64,000 nucleotides of DNA from Streptomyces halobius (GCF_023277745.1 NZ_CP086322.1:2666001-2730000); one strand, 5' to 3'; positions 51,697-62,062 are shown, numbered from the stretch's first letter. Program-made: numbers and translations. Notes: generated by a model from the sequence alone, not told the origin.

Positions 51697-53843
51697 CTAC
51701 CACCGCAGAGCTTCTGAAGGGCGCGGCCGAGCTTTTTCCCGACGAGGTCGTGACCCAGGCGCATGTACGCCATCTCGACCTGCCGCAGGGCGCCGGCCGC
51801 TTCGCGCTGATCACGCTGGACAACGGCCTGGACCACACCAAGCCCACCACCTTCGGCCCCCAGTCGCTGGCGAACCTCGACGCCGCCATCGACCAGGTGG
51901 AGCAGGAGGCCGCGGACGGCTCGATCGTCGGTGTCGGCCTCACCGGCAAGCCGTTCATCTTCGCCGTCGGCGCCGACCTCAAGGGCGTCGAGCTGCTGAA
52001 GCAGCACGACGAGGCGCTCGCCATCGGCAAGGGCGGCCATGACGTCTTCAAGCGGCTGTCCGGCCTGGCCGTGCCGACCTTCGCGTACTACAACGGCGCG
52101 GCGATGGGCGGTGGCGTCGAGGTCGGTCTGCACTGCAGCTACCGCACCGTCTCCAAGGCGCTGCCGGCGTTCTCGCTGCCCGAGGTCTTCCTCGGCCTGG
52201 TCCCGGGCTGGGGCGGCTGTGTGCTGCTGCCGAACCTGATCGGCGCGGACCGCGCGGTGAGCGTGATCATCGAGAACTCGCTCAACCAGAACAAGCAGCT
52301 CAAGGGCCAGCAGGTCTTCGACCTCGGCATCGCTGACGCGATCTTCGAGGGCGCGGACTTCCTGGAGCAGTCGCTGATCTGGACCGCGGGCGTCCTCAAG
52401 GGCGAGACCGAGGTCGTACGGGCCGAGATCGACCGCGGTGCGGCCTGGGACGACGCCGTGGCGCGCGGCAAGGCCATCGCCGACGGCAAGGTGCACGGCG
52501 CGGCCCCGGCCGCCTACCGCGCGCTGGACATCATCGCCGCGGCCAAGGGCCTCGGCTCCGCCGACGAGGGCTTCGACGCCGAAACCGGCTTCGATCTCGA
52601 AAACGTGGCGCTCGCTGACCTGATCATGGGCGACGAGCTGCGCTCCGGCATCTACGCGTTCAACCTGGTGCAGAAGCGCGCCAAGCGTCCCGCCGGTGCG
52701 CCGGACAAGAACCTGGCCCGCCCGGTCACCAAGGTCGGTGTCGTCGGCGCCGGTCTGATGGCCTCGCAGCTGGCGCTGCTGTTCGCGCGCCGCCTCGAGG
52801 TCCCGGTCGTCCTCACGGACATCGACCAGGCCCGGATCGACAAGGGCGTGGAGTACGTCCACGGCGAGATCGACAAGCTGCTGCTCAAGGGCCGGGTGAA
52901 CCAGGACAAGGCGAACCGCCTCAAGGGCCTGGTCTCCGGTCACCTCGACAAGGCCGCCGCCTTCGGCGACGCGGACTTCGTCATCGAGGCCGTCTTCGAG
53001 GAGATGGGCGTCAAGCAGCAGGTGTTCGCGGAGGTCGAGGCGGTCGTCCCGGAGCACGCGATCCTGGCGACCAACACCTCCTCCCTCTCGATCACCGAGA
53101 TGGCGTCGAAGCTCAAGCACCCCGAGCGGGTCGTGGGCTTCCACTTCTTCAACCCGGTCGCGGTCCTGCCGCTGCTGGAGATCGTCCGGGCGGAGAAGAC
53201 CGACGACGCGTCGCTGGCCACCGCATTCTCGGTCGCCAAGTCCCTGAAGAAGACGGCCGTGCTGGTGAAGGACGCCCCGGCGTTCGTCGTCAACCGCATC
53301 CTGACCCGCTTCATGGGCGAGATCCAGAACGTCATCGACGAGGGCACCCCGGTCGAGGTCGCCGAGAAGGCCATCGAGCCGCTCGGACTGCCGATGTCGC
53401 CGCTGGTGCTGCTGGAGCTGGTCGGCCCGGCGATCGGTCTGCATGTGTCGGAGACCCTCAACAAGGCGTTCCCCGAGCGCTTCAAGGTCTCGCCGAACCT
53501 CAAGGCCGTCGTCGAGGCGGGCAAGCGCGGCTTCTACGTCTACGACTCCGGCAAGCCGGAGCTGGACCCGGAGGTCGCCGCGCTCCTCAAGCAGGGCGAT
53601 GCCGTCCTGACCGAGCAGCAGGTGCGGGACCGCGTCCTGGACGCCGTCGCGCAGGAGATCGGCCTGATGCTGGACGAGGGTGTCGTCGCCGAGCCGCAGG
53701 ACATCGACCTGTGCCTGATCACCGGCGCCGGCTGGCCCTTCCACCTGGGCGGCATCACGCCGTACCTGGACCGCGAGGGCGTCTCCGAGCGGGTGACGGG
53801 CAAGAAGTTCCTGGCACCGGGCGTCGCGAGCCTGCCCGCGTAG
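51693..53843 (+). CDS. fadB: Enoyl-CoA hydratase/3-hydroxyacyl-CoA dehydrogenase
   Basis: This 716-aa fusion has an N-terminal crotonase domain (GLTGKPFIFAVGADLKGVELL; AYYNGAAMGGGVEVGLHCSY; FSLPEVFLGLVPGWGG, giving the oxyanion hole and catalytic Glu) and a C-terminal 3-hydroxyacyl-CoA dehydrogenase (VGVVGAGLMASQLALLFAR NAD loop; NTSSLSITEMA; VVGFHFFNPVAVLPLLEIV split by the catalytic His). It performs the middle two steps of beta-oxidation and hands product to FadA. Translationally coupled to fadA. Confidence 0.95.
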   Translation: MTTTAELLKGAAELFPDEVVTQAHVRHLDLPQGAGRFALITLDNGLDHTKPTTFGPQSLANLDAAIDQVEQEAADGSIVGVGLTGKPFIFAVGADLKGVELLKQHDEALAIGKGGHDVFKRLSGLAVPTFAYYNGAAMGGGVEVGLHCSYRTVSKALPAFSLPEVFLGLVPGWGGCVLLPNLIGADRAVSVIIENSLNQNKQLKGQQVFDLGIADAIFEGADFLEQSLIWTAGVLKGETEVVRAEIDRGAAWDDAVARGKAIADGKVHGAAPAAYRALDIIAAAKGLGSADEGFDAETGFDLENVALADLIMGDELRSGIYAFNLVQKRAKRPAGAPDKNLARPVTKVGVVGAGLMASQLALLFARRLEVPVVLTDIDQARIDKGVEYVHGEIDKLLLKGRVNQDKANRLKGLVSGHLDKAAAFGDADFVIEAVFEEMGVKQQVFAEVEAVVPEHAILATNTSSLSITEMASKLKHPERVVGFHFFNPVAVLPLLEIVRAEKTDDASLATAFSVAKSLKKTAVLVKDAPAFVVNRILTRFMGEIQNVIDEGTPVEVAEKAIEPLGLPMSPLVLLELVGPAIGLHVSETLNKAFPERFKVSPNLKAVVEAGKRGFYVYDSGKPELDPEVAALLKQGDAVLTEQQVRDRVLDAVAQEIGLMLDEGVVAEPQDIDLCLITGAGWPFHLGGITPYLDREGVSERVTGKKFLAPGVASLPA

Positions 53844-53859
53844 GCGCGCGCAGGCAGTG

Positions 53860-53901
53860 CGGATGCGCGGGCCGGCTCGGCGGAGCCGGCCCGCGCATCC
53901 G
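53860..53901. terminator. Strong terminator after fadB
   Basis: A perfect 19-bp stem (CGGATGCGCGGGCCGGCTC with its complement) and a loop of about 4 bases, 16 bp after the stop. Confidence 0.88.
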
Positions 53902-53940
53902 TGTGTCCGGGAGCGGGGACGGTCGTGGGAGGCTGGCCGC

Positions 53941-54357
53941 ATGGATTCCTTGGTGATCGTCGATGCCGCGAATGTCGTCGGCTCGGTGCCCGACGGCTGG
54001 TGGCGGGACCGGCACGGTGCGGCGGAGCGGTTGCGGGACGCGCTGCCCGAGTACGCCGCGACCGGGCTGCCGGGGCTGGTCGAACCTCCCCTGGAGATGG
54101 TCCTCGTGGTGGAGGGCGCAGCGCGCGGGGTGACGTCCGTCGAGGGCGTACGGGTGGTGTCCGCGGGCGGCAGCGGCGATGACCGGATCGTGCAGCTGGT
54201 GGCGGACGAGGGCGGCGGCCGGGAGTGTCTCGTGGTCACCGCGGACCGGGGACTGCGGGAGCGCGTCGAGGCGCTGGGCGCCCGGGTGACGGGGCCGCGC
54301 GCGGTGTGGGGCGGGGGCGGCGGCCGGCGGAACGGCGGAGCGCGGCATCGGGCTTAG
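53941..54357 (+). CDS. NYN/YacP-like ribonuclease-domain protein
   Basis: This 138-aa protein has the start of a PIN/NYN fold (SLVIVDAANVVGSVPDGWW, first acidic residue), GGSGDDRIVQLVADEGG and LVVTADRGLRERVEALGA. This order of three acidic clusters is shared with YacP/NYN nucleases that cut structured RNA. A Gly/Arg-rich tail follows. Function in Streptomyces is not established. Confidence 0.75.
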   Translation: MDSLVIVDAANVVGSVPDGWWRDRHGAAERLRDALPEYAATGLPGLVEPPLEMVLVVEGAARGVTSVEGVRVVSAGGSGDDRIVQLVADEGGGRECLVVTADRGLRERVEALGARVTGPRAVWGGGGGRRNGGARHRA

Positions 54358-54504
54358 GGGGCTTGGAGGGGGTCTCCGATGGGTCGGGGCAGGGCCCACG
54401 GCGTCCGGCACGGCACCGCCCCGCAGCCGCGGGCGACGCGGCATACGGGGCAGTTGGGGCGGCGGATGAAGGAGGGCGGGTCAAGTCCGGGCAAACGGCC
54501 GGTT

Positions 54505-56031
54505 TCAGCCCTTGCCACCGGCCCGGTTCCGGATGCCGAGGCGGCTGTGTGAGCGCCCGTAGACGAAGTAGATGCCGAAGCCGGCCACCATCCAGACGGC
54601 GAACCGGATCCAGGTCTCCGCGGGCAGATTGAGCATCAGCCACACCGAGGCCATGACGGACAGGATCGGCACCAGCGGCACCAGCGGGGTCCGGAAGGAC
54701 CGCGGCAGGTCGGGCCGGGAGCGGCGGAGCAGGACGACACCGACAGCGACCACGACGAACGCGAACAGCGTGCCGATGTTGACCAGTTCGGCGAGTTCGT
54801 CGATCGAGGTGAAGCCCGCGACCACGGCGACGACGACACCCAGGACGACGGTCGACCGGTAGGGGGTGCCGTACCGCGGGTGGACCCGCGAGAAGACCTG
54901 CGGCAGCAGCCCGTCACGGCTCATCGCGAAGAACACCCGGCTCTGGCCGAGCAGCAGGATCATGCTGACCGTGGTCAGGCCGACGGCCGCGCCGAAGCTG
55001 ATCACGCCCGCGTAGAAGGGTTGCCCGGAGGCTTTGAAGGCATCGGCGAGCGGGGCGTCGGTGGAGAGTTCGCTGTATTTCTGCATGCCGGTGACGACGA
55101 TGGACACGGCGACGTACAGCAGCGTGCAGATGGCCAGCGAACCCAGGATGCCGCGCGGCACATCGCGCTGCGGAACGCGGGTCTCCTCCGCGGCGGTGGC
55201 CACGATGTCGAAGCCGATGAAGGCGAAGAAGACCACGGCCGCCGCGGCGAAGATGCCCATGGTGCCGAAATGGGCCGGGGTGAACCCGAACATCAACTGG
55301 ACCAGCGGTGCGCCCAGCCCGTGGCCGCCCTCGCTCGGCTCGCTCGGCGGGACGAACGGCTCGTAGTTGGCACCGCTGATGAAGAAGGCGCCGACGACGA
55401 TGACCAGCAGGACGACGGTGACCTTGATGGCGACGACCACCGCCGTCACCCGCGAGGACAGTTTCATCCCGAGGACCAGGATCGCGGTCAGCAAGAGCAC
55501 CAGGATGCAGGCGAGCAGGTCGAAGCCGAACTGTCCCTCGTGCGTGCCCGACAGTCCCGCGGGGAGATGCACCCCGGCGGTGTCCAGGAGCGAGCGCACA
55601 TAGCCGGACCAGCCGACGGCGACCACCGCACAGCCCAGCGCCATTTCCAGGATCAGGTCCCAGCCGATGATCCACGCGGGCAGCTCGCCGAGTGACGCGT
55701 ACGAGAAGGTGTAGGCCGATCCCGCGACCGGCACGGTGGACGCGAACTCCGCGTAACACAGCGCCGCCAGCGCGCAGACCACGCCCGCGACGACGAAGGA
55801 GAGGGCGACGGAGGGACCGGCCTGTTCCTTGGCGATCTTGCCGGTGAGGACGAAGATGCCGGTACCGATGATGACGCCGACACCGAAGACGGTCAGGTCG
55901 AGTGCCGAGAGGGACTTCTTGAGCGAGTGCTCCGGCTCCTCGGTGTCCCGGATCGACTGCTCAACGGTCTTCGTCCGGAACAAGCCGCGATGGCGGCGTG
56001 CATCGTTCTTCGCGCCGTGCTGTGTGCTCAT
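54505..56031 (-). CDS. APC-family amino acid permease (cationic type)
   Basis: This 508-aa inner-membrane protein has about 12-14 helices and the APC core motifs GVGVIIGTGIFVLTGKIA (helix 1), AGSAYTFSYASLGELPAWIIGWDL (helix 3, given in two parts: AGSAYTFSYASLG and ELPAWIIGWDL) and FFAFIGFDIVATAAEE (helix 6). It resembles CAT-type transporters of arginine/lysine or small amines. The 40 N-terminal residues are polar. Its upstream region holds inverted repeats. Exact substrate unknown. Confidence 0.88.
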   Translation of the reverse strand: MSTQHGAKNDARRHRGLFRTKTVEQSIRDTEEPEHSLKKSLSALDLTVFGVGVIIGTGIFVLTGKIAKEQAGPSVALSFVVAGVVCALAALCYAEFASTVPVAGSAYTFSYASLGELPAWIIGWDLILEMALGCAVVAVGWSGYVRSLLDTAGVHLPAGLSGTHEGQFGFDLLACILVLLLTAILVLGMKLSSRVTAVVVAIKVTVVLLVIVVGAFFISGANYEPFVPPSEPSEGGHGLGAPLVQLMFGFTPAHFGTMGIFAAAAVVFFAFIGFDIVATAAEETRVPQRDVPRGILGSLAICTLLYVAVSIVVTGMQKYSELSTDAPLADAFKASGQPFYAGVISFGAAVGLTTVSMILLLGQSRVFFAMSRDGLLPQVFSRVHPRYGTPYRSTVVLGVVVAVVAGFTSIDELAELVNIGTLFAFVVVAVGVVLLRRSRPDLPRSFRTPLVPLVPILSVMASVWLMLNLPAETWIRFAVWMVAGFGIYFVYGRSHSRLGIRNRAGGKG

Positions 56032-56064
56032 GCCGATACCTCGCTTCGCCCGGCCCCGCGCCCC

Positions 56065-56118
56065 CTGGGGGCACCTCCCAGCGGTAGCTGGGGGACTTCG
56101 GCCGGGAGGTGCCCCCAG
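56065..56118. repeat. Inverted repeat upstream of permease gene
   Basis: CTGGGGGCACCTCCCA at 56065-56080 is inverted at 56104-56118. A second palindromic stretch with GCGAGCG units follows near 56140-56160. Such repeats are dispersed in Streptomyces genomes. Confidence 0.7.
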
Positions 56119-56357
56119 CTCGATGTCCACCTGTCAGTGATTCGCTCGCTACGCTCGCTCATGGGCGAACCTCCGCCTCGACGACCCTCGCAACTCTCCT
56201 GAACTGACCGAGTCTCCGCAATGGCGGGAAACAGACAGGTACGGCGGGCCCTCGCGGGACGGGTATTCACCCGATGAGGCGTGGCGGCGGATATGCCGAT
56301 GGGCCGGGCGGAACACCCGTACGGGTGGCCGGCCGGCCCATCGCGGTGGTGTGCGGA

Positions 56358-58313
56358 TCAGTCGCGGGCGACCTCGGCGGGCCGGACCGCGCCCGTGGCG
56401 TCCGGAGCATCGGCGGCCTCCTCGGCGCCTGCCCCACGGTTGTCGATCCGGACGACAAGTCCCGTCACCTGCCGGGCGATATCCGGCGCGGTGAGCCCGA
56501 TCTCCGCCATGACCTCCTTACGGGAGGCGTGGTCGAGGAACCGCTCGGGAATGCCGAAGTCACGCAGCGGGAGGTCCACACCGGCGTCCCGCAGCGACTG
56601 CGCGACGGCCGAACCGACGCCGCCGGTACGGATGTTGTCCTCGACGGTGACCACCACCCGGTGCTTGGCGGCGAGTCCCGGCAGCGCCGGGTCGACCGGC
56701 TTGACCCAGCGCGGGTCGACGACGGTGCTGGAGATGCCCTGCTTGTCGAGCAGATCGGCGACCTCCAGACACATCGGGGCGAGCGCGCCGACGGAGACCA
56801 CCAGGACGTCCGGCTTGTCGGCCGAGGGCTTCCGCAGCAGGTCCATGCCGCCGATCTTCCCGACGGCGGGGACGGCCGGGCCGACGACGCCCTTGGAGTA
56901 CCGCAGCACGGTCGGGGCGTCGTCCACCTTGACCGCCTCGCGCAGCTGGGCGCGCAGCTGCGCGGCGTCGCGCGGGGCGGCGATCCGCAGCGTGGGCACG
57001 ACCTGGAGCATCGACATGTCCCACATGCCGTTGTGCGAGGCGCCGTCATCGCCGGTGACACCGGCCCGGTCGAGGACGAACGTCACTCCGCACTTGTGCA
57101 GCGCGACATCCATCAGGACCTGGTCGAAGGCCCGGTTGAGGAACGTCGCGTACACGGCGAAGACCGGGTGCACACCACCGGTGGCGAGACCCGCGGCGGA
57201 GGTGGCCGCATGCTGCTCGGCGATGCCGACGTCGTAGATACGGTCCGGGAACGCGTCCGCGAACTTCTTCAGGCCGACCGGCTGCAGCATGGCCGCGGTG
57301 ATCGCGACGATGTCCTCGCGCTCCCGGCCGAGCTTGACCATCTCGTCGCCGAACACGGAGGTCCAGCTGGCGGCCGCGGTCTTGACCGGCAGGCCGGTGT
57401 CCGGGTGGATGACCGGTACGGCGTGGAAGCGGTCGGCCTCGTCCTGGACCGCGGGCTGGTAGCCGCGGCCCTTCTCCGTGAGGCAGTGCACGATGACGGG
57501 GCCGCCGAAGCGCTTGGCGCGGGCGAGCGCGGACTCCAGGGCCTCGATGTCATGGCCGTCGATCGGCCCGACGTACTTCAGGCCCAGGTCCTCGAACATG
57601 CCCTGCGGGGCGATGAAGTCCTTGAGGCCCTTCTTGGCGCCGTGCAGGGTCTCGTAGAGCGGCTTCCCGACGACGGGCGTGCGCTCCAGGATGTCCTTGC
57701 CACGGGCCAGGAAACGCTCGTAGCCGTCGGTGGTGCGGAGAGTGGCGAGGTGGTTGGCGAGGCCGCCGATGGTCGGGGCGTAGGAGCGCTCGTTGTCGTT
57801 GACGACGATGACGAGCGGGCGGTCCTTGGCGGCCGCGATGTTGTTGAGCGCCTCCCAGGCCATGCCGCCGGTGAGGGCCCCGTCACCGATCACCGCGACG
57901 ACGTGGTCGCCCTTGCCGCGCACCTCGTTGGCCTTGGCGAGGCCGTCCGCCCAGCCCAGCACCGTCGAGGCATGGCTGTTCTCGATCACATCGTGGTCCG
58001 ACTCGGCACGCGAGGGGTAGCCGGACAGCCCGCCCTTGGCCCGCAGCCTGGAGAAGTCCTGCCGACCGGTGAGCAGCTTGTGGACGTAGGACTGGTGCCC
58101 GGTGTCGAAGAGCACCCGGTCCTGCGGGGAGTGGAAGACCCGGTGCAGGGCGATGGTCAGCTCGACCACACCGAGGTTCGGCCCGAGGTGTCCGCCGGTC
58201 TTGGCGACCGCGTCAACGAGGAAGGTACGGATCTCCCCCGCCAGCTGCTCCAGCTGCTCCGGCCCAAGCCGGTCCAGATCGCGCGGTCCCCTGATGCGGG
58301 TCAGCAACGCCAC
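56358..58313 (-). CDS. dxs: 1-deoxy-D-xylulose-5-phosphate synthase
   Basis: This 651-aa ThDP enzyme has [16 protein letters not shown], the ThDP motif [39 protein letters not shown], the transketolase centre with the catalytic Glu ([17 protein letters not shown]) and [12 protein letters not shown], and a C-terminal transketolase domain ([14 protein letters not shown]). It condenses pyruvate and glyceraldehyde-3-phosphate for the MEP isoprenoid pathway. It starts with GTG 58313. Streptomyces often have two dxs genes. Confidence 0.95.
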   Translation of the reverse strand: MALLTRIRGPRDLDRLGPEQLEQLAGEIRTFLVDAVAKTGGHLGPNLGVVELTIALHRVFHSPQDRVLFDTGHQSYVHKLLTGRQDFSRLRAKGGLSGYPSRAESDHDVIENSHASTVLGWADGLAKANEVRGKGDHVVAVIGDGALTGGMAWEALNNIAAAKDRPLVIVVNDNERSYAPTIGGLANHLATLRTTDGYERFLARGKDILERTPVVGKPLYETLHGAKKGLKDFIAPQGMFEDLGLKYVGPIDGHDIEALESALARAKRFGGPVIVHCLTEKGRGYQPAVQDEADRFHAVPVIHPDTGLPVKTAAASWTSVFGDEMVKLGREREDIVAITAAMLQPVGLKKFADAFPDRIYDVGIAEQHAATSAAGLATGGVHPVFAVYATFLNRAFDQVLMDVALHKCGVTFVLDRAGVTGDDGASHNGMWDMSMLQVVPTLRIAAPRDAAQLRAQLREAVKVDDAPTVLRYSKGVVGPAVPAVGKIGGMDLLRKPSADKPDVLVVSVGALAPMCLEVADLLDKQGISSTVVDPRWVKPVDPALPGLAAKHRVVVTVEDNIRTGGVGSAVAQSLRDAGVDLPLRDFGIPERFLDHASRKEVMAEIGLTAPDIARQVTGLVVRIDNRGAGAEEAADAPDATGAVRPAEVARD

Positions 58314-58519
58314 CCCTGCCTCCTTGCTGTCGAGCTTCGAACGGGTCGAGCTAGCGATCAGATGAGTCTAATGTTCCGCCCGCTGCGGCTGCGGCCGGGC
58401 CTCGCGATGTATGTCACTCGGGTGATGGGACCCGATGCGGCCAAACGGAGCCGTTTCCGGACACGGGTCGGCCCCCACCCTTGATACCTGGTGGGGGCCG
58501 GTCCGGTCGGCGCGCGGAC

Positions 58520-58710
58520 ACGTGCGCCCGGAGCGCTGCCGCAGAAGAACGACGACCTGCGGTTACGTGCGCCCGGAGCGCCGCCGCAGTCCGACGACAG
58601 CCGGCACCCACGTGCGCCCGGAGCGCCGCCGCAGTCCGACGACAGCCGGCACCCACGTGCGCCCGGAGCGCCGCCGCAGTCGAACGACAGCCGGCATCTA
58701 CGTGCGCCCC
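58520..58710 (+). repeat. 45-bp tandem repeat, four copies plus a partial one
   Basis: Units start at 58520, 58565, 58610, 58655 and 58700 (partial) with ACGTGCGCCCGGAGCGCCGC. The last, partial unit overlaps the stop codon of the sugar permease gene, so the array could have grown from that gene's 3' end. It is in the space before dxs and has no unique spacers. Confidence 0.85.
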
Positions 58711-60011
58711 GCAGTCTTCTGCGTCCGCCGCGACACCGAGTCGATCACGACCGCCGCGAGCAGTACCGCGCCGGTGATCATGTACTGGATCTCACTGGCC
58801 ATACCGAGCAGGTTCAGGCCCTGCTGGATGGACTGGATGACCAGCATGCCCAGCAGCGCGGACCAGATCTTGCCGCGGCCGCCGAAGAGGCTGGTGCCGC
58901 CGATGACGGCCGCCGCGATGACGTTCATCAGCGTGTTGCCGGCGCCCAGGTTCTTCGTCGCGCCACCGGAGAGGCTGGCGATGAAGAGTCCGCCGAAGGC
59001 GGCGAGCATGCCGGAGATCGCGAACACCGTGATACGGATCTTGTTCACGTTGATACCGGCCCGGCGGGCCGCCTCGGCGTTGCCGCCGACCGCGAAGATC
59101 TGCCGCCCGTAGGTGGTGCGGCGCACCACGAAGTCCGCGATGACCAGCACCGCGAGGAACAGCACCAGGGCCAGCGGGAGACCGCGGGCACCGGCCGGCT
59201 CGTTCAGGACGTAGGCGACGGCGAAAGCGAGCAACGCGACGACGCCGGAGCGCAGCAGGATCTCACCGAGCGGCCGGGCGGGCAGCGCGGCGGTCCTGCG
59301 GCGCTTGGCGTCCAGCAGCAGCGAGCCCGCGTAGGCGAGCACCGCGATCAGCGCGAGGCCATAGGCGGCGGCCTTGTCCTCGAAGTAGTAGCCGGTGAGG
59401 CTCTCCACCAGGCTGCCGCTGGGCGTGTTGATGGAGCCTTCGTTGCCCATCATCCAGATCTGCAGGCCGCTCCAGCCGAGGAAACCGGCCAGCGTGACGA
59501 CGAACGCCGGGACACCGATCTTGGCGAAAAAGAAACCGTGCAGCGCGCCGATGGCGCACCCCGCGCCGATGGCGATCAGGACCGCGAGGACGTCATTGAC
59601 GCCATTGGTGACGCCGAGCACGGCCCAGACCGCCGCGCCGACGCCCGCCACCGAGCCGACGGACAGGTCGATCTCGCCCAGCAGCAGGACGAAGACGATA
59701 CCGACGGCCATGATGCCGAGGCCGGAGGTGTAGACGCCGATGTTCGCAAGGCTGTCGGCGGACAGGAAGCTGCTGTTGTTGACCTGGAAGACGATCGCGA
59801 TGACGATCAGGCCGATGATCACCGGCAGGGAGCCCAGCTCACCACCGCGCACCCGGCGCTTGAAGTCACCGAGGTAGCCGGCGAAGCCCGCCTCGCGGAC
59901 CAGCAGCCGGGGGTCGACGGCGGCCGACTGCAGGGCGTCGGCGGCCGCCGGCGCGGCCTCCGCAGCCGTGGCTTCCGTGTCCTCGGCAGACTGCTTCGTG
60001 AGATCACTCAT
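58698..60011 (-). CDS. xylH: Xylose-type sugar ABC transporter permease
   Basis: This 437-aa inner-membrane permease is of the XylH/RbsC class, with 10-12 helices: GSLPVIIGLIVIAIVFQV, GIMAVGIVFVLLLGEIDLSV, HGFFFAKIGVPAFVVTLAG, the family loop RRTTYGRQIFAVGGNAEAAR and NTLMNVIAAAVIGGTSLFGG. It overlaps the ATPase gene by a few bases. The 45-bp repeats begin at its stop. In xylFGH-like operons it carries the monosaccharide across the membrane. Confidence 0.9.
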   Translation of the reverse strand: MSDLTKQSAEDTEATAAEAAPAAADALQSAAVDPRLLVREAGFAGYLGDFKRRVRGGELGSLPVIIGLIVIAIVFQVNNSSFLSADSLANIGVYTSGLGIMAVGIVFVLLLGEIDLSVGSVAGVGAAVWAVLGVTNGVNDVLAVLIAIGAGCAIGALHGFFFAKIGVPAFVVTLAGFLGWSGLQIWMMGNEGSINTPSGSLVESLTGYYFEDKAAAYGLALIAVLAYAGSLLLDAKRRRTAALPARPLGEILLRSGVVALLAFAVAYVLNEPAGARGLPLALVLFLAVLVIADFVVRRTTYGRQIFAVGGNAEAARRAGINVNKIRITVFAISGMLAAFGGLFIASLSGGATKNLGAGNTLMNVIAAAVIGGTSLFGGRGKIWSALLGMLVIQSIQQGLNLLGMASEIQYMITGAVLLAAVVIDSVSRRTQKTAGRT

Positions 60012-60798
60012 CACCGGCCTCCTTCTTCACCTGGTCCGTACGCGCCTTGCGGCGGGTCACGGCGTTGTCCGACGCGCCGGTGATGGCGGCGATGATCTCT
60101 TCGTGGGAGGTGCCCTCGACGTCGAAGACACCGTTGTTGCGGCCCAGCCGCAGCACCGCGACCCGGTCCGCGACGGCCTGCACATCGGCCATGTTGTGGC
60201 TGATGAGGATGACGCCGAGGCCACGCTCACGCAGCCGCTCGACGAGGTCGAGGACCTGTGCGGTCTGCTCGACGCCGAGGGCGGCGGTGGGCTCGTCGAG
60301 GATGACGACCTTCGGGTCGCCGATCAGCGCGCGGGCGATCGCGACGACCTGCCGCTGGCCGCCGGAGAGCGCGGCGACGGGGATCCGCACGCTGGGGATG
60401 CGAATGGAGAGGGTGTCCAGCAGTTCCTTGGCCTGCTTCTCCATCGCGATCTCGTCCAGGACGCCCGCGGTACGGATCTCGCTGCCGAGGTAGAGGTTGG
60501 CGACCACATCGAGGTTGTCGCAGAGCGCGAGGTCCTGGTAGACGGTCGCTACGCCGAGTTCCTGGGCGTCGTGCGGCTTCTGGATGCCGACCGCGTTGCC
60601 CTCCCACTCGATGACGCCGTCGTCGACGGGGTGGACGCCGGAAATCGTCTTGACGAGCGTGGACTTGCCGGCGCCGTTGTCGCCGACGAGGGCGACCACC
60701 TCACCGGGGTGGATCTCCAGGGTGACGTCCGTGAGTGCCTGGACGGCGCCGAACCGCTTGGAGACTCCGCGCAACGCCAGCACAGGCGTAGCGGACAC
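60004..60798 (-). CDS. xylG: Sugar ABC transporter ATPase
   Basis: This 264-aa single-domain ATPase has Walker A (GDNGAGKSTLV), Q-loop, signature LSGGQRQVVAIARAL, Walker B (VVILDEPTAALG) and the switch SHN (ISHNMADV). Many monosaccharide importers have a fused double ATPase, whereas this one-domain form is the XylG type common in Streptomyces. The GTG at 60798 is preferred because AAGGAG lies 9 bp before it. Confidence 0.9.
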   Translation of the reverse strand: MSATPVLALRGVSKRFGAVQALTDVTLEIHPGEVVALVGDNGAGKSTLVKTISGVHPVDDGVIEWEGNAVGIQKPHDAQELGVATVYQDLALCDNLDVVANLYLGSEIRTAGVLDEIAMEKQAKELLDTLSIRIPSVRIPVAALSGGQRQVVAIARALIGDPKVVILDEPTAALGVEQTAQVLDLVERLRERGLGVILISHNMADVQAVADRVAVLRLGRNNGVFDVEGTSHEEIIAAITGASDNAVTRRKARTDQVKKEAGDE

Positions 60799-60967
60799 GT
60801 GAATCATCTCCTTCGCCGCCGTCACAACGGCGGGGATGGTGGTGCGAAGAGCGGGGTGTGCGGGGACGGTCCGGCGCTGCCCCGGGGGCGGGGGAAGTGG
60901 GGGCGGGCGCCGGACCGCGTTCGCGGGGCCGCGGGCTGTGCCGGGCGGCCCCGCGTGACCGGGGGTG

Positions 60968-62062
60968 CTACTTGATGCCGGCCGCCTCGCACGCCTTCTT
61001 GACGTCGGCCGTGCAGATCTGGCTCGCCTTGTAGACCTTGTCCTTGAGGATCGTGTCCTTGATGTTGTCCTTGGTCACGATCTCCGCGTCGTACAGCTTG
61101 GCGGGGATGCCCTTGACGTCACCGCTGAGGCTGTCGACCTTGGTGGGCGCCAGGGAGTCGATCTTTTCGCCCTTGAGCAGCTTGACCGCGATCTCGGCCG
61201 TGGTCTCCGCCTCCGGCTTGATCTGCTTGTAGATGGTGAACGCCTGGGTGCCCTTGAGGATCCGCTGCAGTCCCGCGAGCTCGGAGTCCTGGCCGCCGAC
61301 CGGGACCTTCACGCCCTGCTGCTTGAGGGCGGTGATGATGCCGCCGGCCATACCGTCGTTGGCGGAGTAGACGCCCTGGAAGCCGTCCTTGCCGAGCGAG
61401 TCGATGGCGGCGCTCATCTTCTTGTTGGCCTCGTCCGGCGACCAGTCGGGGATGTCCTGCTCGTAGCTGATCTTCTTGACCTGCTTGTCGAGGACGCTGT
61501 GCGCGCCCTTCTTGAAGAACGGCGCGTTGGGGTCGGTCGGCGACCCGTTGATCATGACGACATTGCTGTCCTCGGCCTTGTCGCCGAGCGCCTTGACCAG
61601 CGCCTCGCCCTGGAGGCGGCCGATCTCCTCGTTGTCGTAGGAGACATAGGCGGAGATCTCCCCCTCGGCCAGCCGGTCGTACGCGACGACCTTGACGCCC
61701 TTCTTGGCGGCCTGGTTCACCCAGGACCTGGTGGCCTTGTAGTCGACGGCGTCCAGAATGATCACCTTCACACCCTGGGTGATCAGCGCGTCGAACTGCT
61801 TCTTCTGGGTCTGGGTCTCCTGCGCCGCGTTGTTGTACTTGACCGTGCAGTCGCTGCACAGTTCCTTGATCTTCGCCTCCATCAGCGGGCGGTCGAAGGT
61901 CTCGTAACGCGTGGTCTTGTTCTCCGGCAGCAGCAGACCGATGGCCTTGCCGTCGCCATCGTCGCTCTTGGCGCCGTCACCGGCCTTGCCACAGGCGGCC
62001 ACGGAGAGCGCCATCGAGACGGCGGCGGTGCCTATGACGACGCGACGCGTCCAAAGGTTCAT
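60968..62062 (-). CDS. xylF: Sugar-binding lipoprotein, XylF type
   Basis: This 364-aa lipoprotein has a signal with lipobox (LSVAACG) and a periplasmic-binding-protein-1 fold: KAIGLLLPENKTTRYETFDR, GVKVIILDAVDY, KGVKVVAYDRLAEG, VVMINGSPTDPNAPFF, VYSANDGMAGGIITAL and GGQDSELAGLQRIL. It should bind a monosaccharide, most likely D-xylose by similarity, and deliver it to the permease. First gene of the operon, 169 bp before the ATPase gene, a gap that may hold an attenuating structure. Confidence 0.92.
   Translation of the reverse strand: MNLWTRRVVIGTAAVSMALSVAACGKAGDGAKSDDGDGKAIGLLLPENKTTRYETFDRPLMEAKIKELCSDCTVKYNNAAQETQTQKKQFDALITQGVKVIILDAVDYKATRSWVNQAAKKGVKVVAYDRLAEGEISAYVSYDNEEIGRLQGEALVKALGDKAEDSNVVMINGSPTDPNAPFFKKGAHSVLDKQVKKISYEQDIPDWSPDEANKKMSAAIDSLGKDGFQGVYSANDGMAGGIITALKQQGVKVPVGGQDSELAGLQRILKGTQAFTIYKQIKPEAETTAEIAVKLLKGEKIDSLAPTKVDSLSGDVKGIPAKLYDAEIVTKDNIKDTILKDKVYKASQICTADVKKACEAAGIK

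Noticed and set aside
56274..58484. Open frame of more than 700 codons antisense to dxs
   Set aside because: dxs is unmistakable on the minus strand with complete motifs; the plus-strand translation is repetitive Arg/Asp/Gly/Val without domains.
58520..58710. CRISPR-like array
   Set aside because: Units are contiguous 45-bp tandem copies with no variable spacers and no cas genes nearby.
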